The position numbers and the translations under genes are program-made. From Clostridiales bacterium (GTDB lineage Bacteria; Bacillota; Clostridia; Oscillospirales; Acutalibacteraceae): 22,356 bases of DNA. The notes beneath the pieces are model-generated. The model saw only the letters and a program-made list of their open reading frames with translations. It made no database searches and was not told the origin of the DNA. The first letter of the stretch is position 1; each line of letters begins with the position of its first letter. Where the stretch lies: assembly GCA_021202245.1 (NCBI GenBank), contig JAJQDK010000077.1:4011-26366 (forward strand), given 5' to 3'. This document shows, one piece after another, positions 16,682 to 22,356 of the stretch.

Positions 16682-17245
16682 TTATTCATCTGATGCAGGA
16701 ACGCTTCTCATTGCAAGGATAGTCTTACTAATTAGCTCATCAAGTGTCCATCCAAGCATTTTTGCTCCTCTTTCAATTACTTCTCGTGAACATCCTGCGG
16801 CAAAGTTCTTATTTTTATATTTTTTCTTGACAGATTTTAATTCTATATCCATAACACTTTTTGAAGGGCGCATAAGCGCAGCTGCGCCGATAAGTCCCGA
16901 AAGCTCATCAGTTGCATAGAGTACCTTTTCCATTATGTGTTCAGGTTTTATATCAACAGTTATCGCATATCCGTGACTTGCAGCTGCGTGAATGATTTTT
17001 TCATCAATTCCTCTTTCTCTCATAATTTCCTGTTCCTTGATGCAGTGCTGTTTGGGATAAAGTTCAAAATCCAAATCGTGTAGAAGTCCTACTATACCCC
17101 AAAACTCCGATTCTTCCGAAAATCCAAGTTCATTAGCAAAATATTTCATTATGCCTTCAACAATTTTAGCGTGCTTAATGTGGAATTTATCCGTATTAAA
17201 TTCGTTTAAAAGCTCCCAAGCCTGTTCTCTCGAATATTCAGACAT
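16682..17245 (-). CDS. HD-domain metal-dependent hydrolase
   Basis: A 187-residue cytoplasmic HD-superfamily protein. The metal-binding His-Asp pair is His56-Asp57 in GLLHDLDFE; His25 in IKHAKIVE and His91 in ASHGYAI are the likely further ligands. The pattern YATDELSGLIGAAALMRP is typical of the predicted HDIG-type hydrolases of COG2316. The substrate is unknown; nucleotides are the usual targets of this fold. The ATG at 17245 is chosen because GAGGAG is well spaced; the GTG at 17260 overlaps that site. It is first in a two-gene unit with the LacI regulator and has its own promoter with a perfect inverted repeat. Confidence 0.88.
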   Translation of the reverse strand: MSEYSREQAWELLNEFNTDKFHIKHAKIVEGIMKYFANELGFSEESEFWGIVGLLHDLDFELYPKQHCIKEQEIMRERGIDEKIIHAAASHGYAITVDIKPEHIMEKVLYATDELSGLIGAAALMRPSKSVMDIELKSVKKKYKNKNFAAGCSREVIERGAKMLGWTLDELISKTILAMRSVPASDE

Positions 17246-17266
17246 ATTATCACTCCTCACACTTTA

Positions 17267-17292
17267 CATAGTAAATATGTATGTTTACTATG
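17267..17292. promoter_or_regulatory. Operator candidate: perfect inverted repeat upstream of the HD gene
   Basis: CATAGTAAA (17267-17275) and TTTACTATG (17284-17292) form a perfect 9-base inverted repeat with an 8-base spacer. It starts directly after the -10 box, covering the expected start site. GTATGTTTACTATG (17279-17292) matches 11256-11269 in the sbp promoter at 13 of 14 bases. It does not look like a typical LacI operator with a central CG. Confidence 0.7.
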
Positions 17293-17321
17293 ATTATAAA
17301 GCATTATTATAAAAAAATCAA
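17293..17321 (-). promoter_or_regulatory. Promoter of the HD-LacI unit
   Basis: On the minus strand TTGATT (17321-17316) and TATAAT (17298-17293) are separated by 17 bases. The inverted-repeat operator follows at once. Confidence 0.75.
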
Positions 17322-17380
17322 CTTCACTACATAAAAACAATAGCATAAAAATTAAACAAGTCCGCCTTTTACAGCAGACT

Positions 17381-17400
17381 TTTAACTTAAGCCGCAAAAG
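17381..17400 (-). repeat. Copy 2 of the short intergenic repeat
   Basis: TTTAACTTAAGCCGCAAAAG matches 13351-13370 at 19 of 20 positions. As in copy 1, it lies beyond the end of a minus-strand operon and next to a GC-rich hairpin. Confidence 0.6.
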
Positions 17401-17401
17401 T

Positions 17402-17440
17402 CCCGCTGCTTCTACTTTATAGGCTGCGGGAGGCTTTTTT
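17402..17440. terminator. GC-rich hairpin with T tail
   Basis: CCCGCTGCTT (17402-17411) pairs with AGGCTGCGGG (17421-17430), with one mismatch. On the plus strand it is followed by AGGCTTTTTT, and AAGCC upstream can pair with GGCTT to extend the stem. This is a good intrinsic terminator in the plus direction, although no plus-strand gene precedes it. On the minus strand it is followed by ACTTTTG and could help end the FMN-reductase operon. Confidence 0.6.
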
Positions 17441-17444
17441 CAGA

Positions 17445-17477
17445 ATTTCGGGAGAGCAGATAATGCTCTCCCGAAAT
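17445..17477. repeat. Perfect 14-base-pair hairpin downstream of the FMN-reductase gene
   Basis: ATTTCGGGAGAGCA (17445-17458) and TGCTCTCCCGAAAT (17464-17477) are exact complements around the loop GATAA. It has no T run on either strand. It may protect the 3' end of the operon's RNA or work as a terminator together with the hairpin at 17402-17430. Confidence 0.65.
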
Positions 17478-17521
17478 GTCAAAACTACTTCTAATCTTTT
17501 TAGAAACATAGGATTCTTGCC

Positions 17522-18139
17522 CTATCTTATGAAATTTGTGCGCTTGCGCTCCTCCTTTTTTGGAAGTCCGTATTTTTCCTTGCCGAGCGCAATGCTACGC
17601 ATTAGAAAGGTCATATTGCGTGCAAGCGTACGCATAATCTGCAGTCCTTCCTCATCCCACATTGCCTCTCCGGGTTTTGAGCCATGTATACTGTTCCAAT
17701 ATTGACTCGATGCAACCGGCATCCCTGAAATTGTAAAGAATTTATTTAATTCATCAAATGTTGAAGACAGACCACCCCGTCTTGCAGCGACAACAGCTGC
17801 TCCCACCTTCATAGTCTTGTCAAATGCTGTGCTGTAAAACAATCTCGTAAGGAAAGCGACAAGTGTTGCATTAGCACCTGCAAAATACACCGGGCTTGCT
17901 ACTACGAGCCCATCACATTCTCTAAATTTCACAGCGGCTTCATTTACAATATCATTGAACACACATTTGCCTGTATGATGGCAGCTTGAACAAGAGATAC
18001 AGCCTCTGACATTTTCGCCGCCTATGTTGAGAATTTCGGTTTTTACACCCTCATTTTCAAAAATTTCAATCATTTCCTTAAGCGCAGCGGCGGTGTTGCC
18101 GTTAGCCCTCGGGCTGCCGTTAATAAGCAATACTTTCAT
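17522..18139 (-). CDS. NADPH-dependent FMN reductase / iron-sulfur flavoprotein
   Basis: A 205-residue flavodoxin-fold protein. The FMN phosphate loop is GSPRANGNT (8-16), and PVYFAGANATLVAFLTRLFY is the second family block. Cysteines at 47, 50, 53 and 59 (GCISCSSCHHTGKC) resemble the compact cysteine motif of archaeal and clostridial iron-sulfur flavoproteins, so a [4Fe-4S] cluster is plausible. The start is ATG 18139 after GAGG; the TTG at 18151 overlaps that site. It ends the operon with the SsuABC-like importer. It may supply electrons to reductive processing of the imported compound; it is not a monooxygenase partner in any obvious way, as no SsuD-like gene is present. Confidence 0.88.
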   Translation of the reverse strand: MKVLLINGSPRANGNTAAALKEMIEIFENEGVKTEILNIGGENVRGCISCSSCHHTGKCVFNDIVNEAAVKFRECDGLVVASPVYFAGANATLVAFLTRLFYSTAFDKTMKVGAAVVAARRGGLSSTFDELNKFFTISGMPVASSQYWNSIHGSKPGEAMWDEEGLQIMRTLARNMTFLMRSIALGKEKYGLPKKEERKRTNFIR

Positions 18140-18164
18140 AACTTTCCTCAAATGCTAATGAATT

Positions 18165-18941
18165 CTATATCACATACTCCACGGTCGAATCGTCCTTGTC
18201 AAGCAATGATGACATTATATGCTTGCGGCACTCTAAAAACTCATATGAGCTTCTTTCTCTCGGATGCTTTAATTTAATAGGGAATATTTCCTTTATTTTG
18301 CCGGGATGAGGAGACATTATTACAACGTGAGTACTGAGAAAAATCGCTTCATCAATATCATGGGTAACAAGTATCATTGTGCTTTTCTGTTCTTCCCAAA
18401 TCTTGTGAATCTCACTTTGCAAAGTCATTTTTGTAAAAGCATCAAGAGCACCAAACGGTTCATCAAGCAAAAGCAAATCCGGTTTTGTTGCCAAGGCTCG
18501 CACAATACCAACTCTTTGCTGCATACCTCCCGAGAGCTGACTCGGAACGGCTTTTTTAAAATTTTCAAGCCCAACTAAACTGATGTTCTCCGCAATTCTT
18601 CTTTTTCGTTCTTCCTTATCTATACTTTTCGGTATAACAAAATCTATGTTTTTTTCTACACTTTTCCAAGGAAACAATCTCGGCTCCTGAAAAATTACGC
18701 CTATCTTTTCACTCGGCTCTTTTATTTCCTCGCCCTCAAGGCGTATACTGCCGCTTGTTAATTGTTCAAGTGACATAACCAAACGCAGCAAAGTTGATTT
18801 TCCGCAGCCGCTCTCGCCAACAATGCTGATAAAATCGCCTTCATTTACCTCAAGATCTACTCCGTCAAGCGCCGTAACTGTTTCATTTTTGACTGTAAAT
18901 TCCTTGCGAACATTGCTTAATTCTAATATTTTTGAGCTCAT
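18165..18941 (-). CDS. ABC transporter ATP-binding protein, SsuB/TauB type
   Basis: 258 residues. Walker A is GESGCGKST (42-50), the Q-loop is FQEPRLFPW (84-92), the signature LSGGMQQR is at 136-143, Walker B LLLLDEPFGALD is at 156-167, and the switch His is in VTHD (194). The EPRLFPW and LSGGMQQRVGIVRAL patterns are those of nitrate/sulfonate/taurine importers. The start ATG is 17 bases after the permease stop, with AGAGGA upstream. It energises the adjacent permease. Confidence 0.95.
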   Translation of the reverse strand: MSSKILELSNVRKEFTVKNETVTALDGVDLEVNEGDFISIVGESGCGKSTLLRLVMSLEQLTSGSIRLEGEEIKEPSEKIGVIFQEPRLFPWKSVEKNIDFVIPKSIDKEERKRRIAENISLVGLENFKKAVPSQLSGGMQQRVGIVRALATKPDLLLLDEPFGALDAFTKMTLQSEIHKIWEEQKSTMILVTHDIDEAIFLSTHVVIMSPHPGKIKEIFPIKLKHPRERSSYEFLECRKHIMSSLLDKDDSTVEYVI

Positions 18942-18958
18942 ATCATTTTTCCTCTTGA

Positions 18959-19747
18959 TTAAACTACCCCGTTGAATTTCCTGCTAAAAATATTTTGCAG
19001 CGCAAGCAGCAGCTTTTCAATAATTAAACCGATAACACCTATGATAATTACGCAAGAAAATAAGTCGGTAGACCTTGCAACCTCTCGTGCGTACATTATC
19101 ATATAACCTATACCGGAGGAAGCTCCGATCATTTCGGCAGCAACAACGCTTGACCACGCAACGCCCGCACTCAGACGTACACCGGTAATAATTGAAGTTG
19201 TCGCCGACGGAAGCACAATGCCGAATATAGTTTTTATTCGGCTGATTCTGTACACACGAGCCAGTTCAAGCAGCTTTGGGTTTGTCGAATGTATGCCTGT
19301 AATCGTATTGAGAAGCGTAGGCCAAAGCGTACCTATGGCAATGACTGCAATATTGGTTGTTTCGCCTATTCCCAGCGTAACAATAAACACAGGTATCAGC
19401 GCCATCAAGGGCATCGGTCTGAGCACGCTGATAATTGAGCTGAGAAGTTTTTCTATCGGTTTTAAAAGTCCCATTACAAAGCCTAATGCAACTCCAAGCC
19501 CCACACCTATAGAAAAACCGAGAGCAACGCGCCAAAAACTGATTTTTAAGCCTATCTGAAGCTGTCCCTTTTCAATCAGCGTAAAAATGTTCAAAAAAAT
19601 ATCCGAGGGTGCCGGCAAAGCGTTTGGATTTACAATTCCCGTCTTAGATGCATATTGCCAAACAATCAAAATTATCGCAGGTAAAATTATCGCAATCAAA
19701 ATGTCTTTCAGCCTTTCGGCAAAGGACTTGTCTTTGTTTTTCTTCAT
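18959..19747 (-). CDS. ABC transporter permease, SsuC/TauC type
   Basis: A 262-residue membrane protein with about six hydrophobic segments and the EAA loop (PKLLELARVYRISRIKTIFGIVLPSATTSIITGVR). The VAAEMIGASSGIGYMIMYAREVARSTDLF block is characteristic of sulfonate/nitrate/taurine permeases. ATG 19747 is preferred over TTG 19756, because AAAGGG is only two bases from the TTG. The 98-base gap to the preceding gene has a weak hairpin around the stop codon and a TAGGAAA element but no gene. Confidence 0.93.
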   Translation of the reverse strand: MKKNKDKSFAERLKDILIAIILPAIILIVWQYASKTGIVNPNALPAPSDIFLNIFTLIEKGQLQIGLKISFWRVALGFSIGVGLGVALGFVMGLLKPIEKLLSSIISVLRPMPLMALIPVFIVTLGIGETTNIAVIAIGTLWPTLLNTITGIHSTNPKLLELARVYRISRIKTIFGIVLPSATTSIITGVRLSAGVAWSSVVAAEMIGASSGIGYMIMYAREVARSTDLFSCVIIIGVIGLIIEKLLLALQNIFSRKFNGVV

Positions 19748-19845
19748 TTCTATCAAATCCCTTTAGATTACAAACTTATTCGACCGATTTTGGTTTCCTA
19801 TATTATTTTGTGCAAGCCCATAAACCTACCCTAAGCAGTAAATTT

Positions 19846-20823
19846 TTAGGCAATATCGGTATTAAAAAGATTATGGAAATCCTCACCGGTGTCCGATGCA
19901 AGGTCATTTTTAATCATAAAATCAAAAAGCAATTCAAGTTCAGATATATCCTCTTCATCTAACTCATATTTGTACTCTATATCTCTGTTAGCTTTAATTA
20001 TAAATTCGGAATCCAAGTCCTGTTTTTCTGCAGTATATTCAGAGTAGCTGTCGATATCTTCATTTATTGCTTCCAGTGTTTTTTTGTATATTTCTGTCAC
20101 TATCTTCGTTGCTTCGGGATTTTCTTCTACAAATTCATCACGTGCAGTTATAACGCTCGGCGCATCAACTCCCGTACCGTCGTCTGCAATTATATTTGCC
20201 GAACCTTCATCTTCAAGTATGTATGCGGTTGAAAGCCCGATTACCGCAGCATCTACTTCTCCCGAACGAATAGCCGTTGCGGTTTCGGAAGCAGTATTGA
20301 ACAATTCAACATCGTCTTCGCTAAGTCCCACGCTTTCAAGATAAAGTGAAAGATAATATTGCCACGTTCCGCCTACATATGTACCAACCTTTTTGCCTTT
20401 TAAATCCTCAATACTTTCTATACCGGAATCGACTGCGGCAATCAAGGGAGAGTTATTTTCAGTTGAAGCAGTCCTTGCAAATATTATGTAGCCTTTGCCC
20501 GATGAAGCACCGGACAACGCAGGCTGAACGCCCATTACAGCAAAATCAAGATCTCCTGCGGCATATGCATCATTCATATTCGGACCGCTTGTAAAGAAGG
20601 ATACGTTGAATTCTATATTTTGATCTCCGACTACTTCATCTACTATTCCAAGCTCTTGTGCATATGAGAACAAATAATCGTTCTGTTCACCTATATTTAC
20701 AGTAACTGCTTCATTGCTGCTGTTTTGAGAAGAATCGGAGCTTTCATCGGAACCTGCACAGCCTGCAAGATAAACAATTGATAACGAAGCCGCCAAAATT
20801 AAAATTAAAATTTTCTTTTTCAT
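19846..20823 (-). CDS. Substrate-binding lipoprotein of an SsuA/TauA/NitT-type importer
   Basis: 325 residues from ATG 20823. The lipoprotein signal is MKKKILILILAASLSIVYLAGC, with the cysteine at 22, followed by a Ser/Asp-rich linker. Family blocks are DLDFAVMGVQPAL, ESIEDLKGKKVGTYVGGTWQYYLSLYLESVGL and ASETATAIRSGEVDAAVIGLSTAYI. The gene can be read upstream to 20997, but that extension overlaps the amidohydrolase and lacks signal-peptide logic. The ligand cannot be told from the sequence: sulfonates, taurine, nitrate and thiamine precursors share this fold. GGGAG is a little far (13 bases) from the ATG. Confidence 0.92.
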   Translation of the reverse strand: MKKKILILILAASLSIVYLAGCAGSDESSDSSQNSSNEAVTVNIGEQNDYLFSYAQELGIVDEVVGDQNIEFNVSFFTSGPNMNDAYAAGDLDFAVMGVQPALSGASSGKGYIIFARTASTENNSPLIAAVDSGIESIEDLKGKKVGTYVGGTWQYYLSLYLESVGLSEDDVELFNTASETATAIRSGEVDAAVIGLSTAYILEDEGSANIIADDGTGVDAPSVITARDEFVEENPEATKIVTEIYKKTLEAINEDIDSYSEYTAEKQDLDSEFIIKANRDIEYKYELDEEDISELELLFDFMIKNDLASDTGEDFHNLFNTDIA

Positions 20824-20844
20824 ATTTTTTCTTTTACTCCCTTT

Positions 20845-20890
20845 ATCTGAATATCCGGCGAAATGCATAAGCGTCCCCGAATATTCAGAT
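20845..20890. repeat. 10-base inverted repeat in the leader of the substrate-binding protein gene
   Basis: ATCTGAATAT (20845-20854) and ATATTCAGAT (20881-20890) are perfect complements with a 26-base loop containing CCGG and CCCC patches. On the plus strand it is followed by GTTTTTTT, giving it terminator shape against the direction of the operon. On the minus strand it leads straight into the ribosome binding site region of the lipoprotein gene, so it could set differential expression of the binding protein or stabilise its mRNA. Confidence 0.65.
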
Positions 20891-20924
20891 GTTTTTTTAA
20901 TTTCGGATTCAAATAGCAAATGCT

Positions 20925-21769
20925 TTATTCCAGTCCGAGAATTTGAGCTGCGTTTTTGTAAAGCACCTTTTCCTCGTTCTCTTCGGTAAGGTCCCACTTT
21001 TCCTTTACAAAATCAACCGAATCCTCAAGGTGAAGGATCGGATAGGATGAGCCGTAGACAATTTTATCCGATAAAACTGTGTTTGCTGCTGTAATGTAAT
21101 CCTGCGCACCGGGACCGTTTGTGCCGTAGATGTCGGGTATGAGGTATACATTCGGTAATACCAACGCCAAAGAAATGCTTTCCCGTACCCAAGGCCAGCC
21201 GCCGTGAGCAACAATAATTTTTAAATTACTGAACTTTCTTGCCACTCTGTCAAGTCTTTGGGGTGAAAGTACATCAAGATACGGAAGTGCAAACGAGCTG
21301 TATGTAAGCAGAACCGGAATATTGTTTTCCTCAAGCTTCTTGTAAACGGAAAAACTATTTCGCTGTCGATATCATAGGTTTCCGTAGCAGCAAAGCCCGG
21401 TTCAAGAGCAACACCCTTTCCTATTCCGTTGATTACATACTTGTCAATATCCTTAAGAGCTTTTTCTCCCTCGGTAGGGTCTATGTACGGAAAAGCAATA
21501 AAGCGATCCGGATACTTGTTCGCAAGCTCAATAAGCGAATCGTTTGAAATACCTCTGAGACCTCTTCCCGGAATAACTGCTTTATCCACACCGGCTCTGT
21601 CAAGCTCCTCTAAAAATTCATCAAATGACTCATTTTTGGGCGAACCCTTGTACTCAAATCCGTATTGTGCGTAGCTGCCGTCAAGCGTAAGCTTTCCGCT
21701 TTCGTCCTTGAAAAAATCCCAATTTCCCTCATATGGGGGTCTAACTCTGAAATCAATAATTTTGCTCAT
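20925..21769 (-). CDS. Amidohydrolase-fold protein (COG2159 type) lacking canonical metal ligands, with one frameshift
   Basis: Repaired length 281 residues from ATG 21769 (MSKIIDFRVRPPYEG), with AGGTG upstream. It resembles the TIM-barrel amidohydrolase_2 family: FDEFLEELDRAGVDKAVIPG, LANKYPDRFIAFPYIDP, IIVAHGGWPWV and LYKNAAQILGL in the usual order. The first-strand HxH metal motif is replaced by FRVRPP, and the late GSDxP aspartate is Ser (VYGSSYP); only the His of AHGGWP remains. A run of five A at 21350-21354 is one base short: the first frame ends FPFTRSLRKT..., the other continues SVYKKLEENNIPVLL. It leads the operon with the SsuABC-like importer, so it probably acts on the imported compound, possibly as a lyase or decarboxylase. 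Function unproven. Confidence 0.82.
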
Positions 21770-21915
21770 ATTATTCACCTAACCTTTAATAATGTAATTG
21801 TGTGTTGATATTCTGTTAACTTGCTTTCTAAAATGCCCTGCATCATATTTTGTATACTGTTTTCTGAATCCTGAAAGCTTAAGGATTATTATTGAAAAGC
21901 ATAACTTAAGGCATA

Positions 21916-22014
21916 CTATCTGGACATACATTTTAGCCTAAGCGCCCCTGAAGCTTGATACATCGCATAGTTTTCAATAGCTTGTAGCTGACTATTTTCA
22001 TCTTCAAACTTCAC
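21916..22014 (-). CDS. Possible 32-residue small protein
   Basis: An ORF from GTG 22014, overlapping a TAAGGAG sequence, with a protein-like composition (KFEDENSQLQAIENYAMYQ, then ASGALRLKCMSR). It ends in TAG at 21916. It follows the tRNA-like gene by 16 bases. The ribosome binding site is too close to the GTG, so the ORF may be a remnant of a longer gene. An alternative overlapping frame starts at an ATG 14 bases later and gives 22 residues. No family is recognised. The stretch 21770-21915 between it and the amidohydrolase has only a small AATCCT/AGGATT hairpin (near 21867-21887) and no convincing promoter. Confidence 0.25.
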   Translation of the reverse strand: MKFEDENSQLQAIENYAMYQASGALRLKCMSR

Positions 22015-22030
22015 TCCTTATGAATAATAT

Positions 22031-22103
22031 TGGAGATGCTGCCCGGAATCGAACCGGCAATTTTGAATTTATGAGATTCTCACTTAACCCTAAGTACAGC
22101 ATC
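22031..22103 (-). tRNA. tRNA-like gene, anticodon CAU, with reduced D arm
   Basis: On the minus strand the 73 bases fold as a tRNA. Acceptor GATGCTG pairs perfectly with CAGCATC, followed by U73 and an encoded CCA. The D stem ACTT/AAGT encloses a short AGGGTT loop. The anticodon loop is CTCATAA (anticodon CAU at 22073-22071) on a 4-pair stem plus an A-A mismatch. The variable region is 5 bases. The T arm is GCCGG-TTCGATT-CCGGG with an outer G-G mismatch. CAU means Met or the tRNA(Ile) that is later modified. U73, the missing base 9 and the short D loop are unusual, so this is either a degenerate or specialised tRNA, or a gene damaged by the same kind of indel as elsewhere. Confidence 0.6.
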
Positions 22104-22176
22104 GTTTTTGTAGCATCATCAATAATTTTGACGTTGAAAAAATTTTATCAGGCGCAATCACAAATATCAAGCAAAA

Positions 22177-22198
22177 TCACTGCAATCGTTTGCAGTGA
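22177..22198 (-). terminator. Perfect hairpin upstream of the tRNA-like gene
   Basis: TCACTGCAA (22177-22185) and TTGCAGTGA (22190-22198) are exact complements around TCGT. On the minus strand it is followed by TTTTGCTTG, a modest intrinsic terminator for a transcript coming from beyond 22198. The rest of 22199-22356 is AT-rich with no supported gene; a minus-strand frame closes with TAA at 22319, which might be the end of a gene outside the window. Confidence 0.5.
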
Positions 22199-22356
22199 GA
22201 TTAAACCTAATAATTTTTTAAATGCCGTATTGCTCAAAACATTGTCCATCAAAACAATTATATTGGATGAATTTTATTTTTTAGATAAATAATCGCGAAA
22301 ACGATGTCATCCGATACTTTAGGGGAATTTACCTATTTTTATGTGCGCAAATTCAT

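Noticed and set aside
20824..20997. 58-residue N-terminal extension of the SsuA-like lipoprotein
   Set aside because: It overlaps the amidohydrolase coding end and the inverted repeat, and would bury the lipoprotein signal peptide.
21840..21915. Promoter for the amidohydrolase operon
   Set aside because: TATACA-like boxes occur, but no partner -35 box at 16-18 bases is convincing.
22020..22292. 90-codon plus-strand frame at the right end
   Set aside because: It runs through the tRNA-like gene in antisense and the perfect hairpin at 22177-22198, and has AT-driven composition with no ribosome binding site.
22319..22356. C-terminal end of a minus-strand gene entering from the right
   Set aside because: Only 12 codons are visible before TAA, too little to support a gene.

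Overview
The window looks like a chromosomal piece of a low-GC anaerobic Firmicute of the class Clostridia. The evidence is AT-rich intergenic DNA, strong AGGAGG-type ribosome binding sites, sigma-A promoters close to TTGACA-17-TATAAT, and a fused cobA-hemD gene in a hemA-to-hemL cluster. I cannot name the species. No transposase, integrase or CRISPR array is visible.

Left part (1-11150). An O-acetylhomoserine sulfhydrylase gene (metY, cut by the window edge) diverges from an Rrf2-family repressor. A long minus-strand operon follows: sbp-cysT-cysW-cysA (sulfate/thiosulfate importer), then hemA-sirC-hemC-cobA/hemD-hemB-hemL. These six genes make uroporphyrinogen III from glutamyl-tRNA and turn it into sirohydrochlorin/siroheme. 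No gene of the protoheme branch is present. The operon therefore appears to couple sulfate uptake to synthesis of the siroheme needed by sulfite or nitrite reductase; the reductase itself is not in the window.

Middle (11150-15450). A second Rrf2 regulator with an IscR-like three-cysteine cluster diverges from sbp. It is followed by a PLP enzyme of the cystathionine gamma-synthase/beta-lyase family. Sulfur-gene promoters here carry similar TAGG(A/T)-type elements, suggesting CymR-like cysteine/Fe-S control. A convergent two-gene unit then encodes an HMA-TauE/SafE-cupredoxin membrane protein and a DUF2318 lipoprotein, probably for copper or iron handling.

Right part (15588-21770). An HD-domain hydrolase and a LacI-type regulator form one unit. 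Next to it is a minus-strand operon of an amidohydrolase-fold protein lacking the usual metal ligands, a TauA/SsuA-like lipoprotein, its permease and ATPase, and an NADPH-dependent FMN reductase/iron-sulfur flavoprotein. This could be an uptake and processing system for an organosulfur or aromatic compound; the substrate is unknown. The HD-gene promoter shares a 14-base operator-like sequence with the sbp promoter, at the same place just after the -10 box.

Right end (21770-22356). Mostly non-coding, with a tRNA-like gene (anticodon CAU, encoded CCA, discriminator U, short D arm), a 32-codon ORF and a perfect hairpin.

Five genes (hemL, cysW, the PLP enzyme, the HMA-SafE gene with two shifts, and the amidohydrolase) are broken by six single-base indels in short base runs (the PLP case is only a GG). 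Because the reading frames are otherwise intact, sequencing or assembly error is the simplest explanation. The features give the repaired gene spans.
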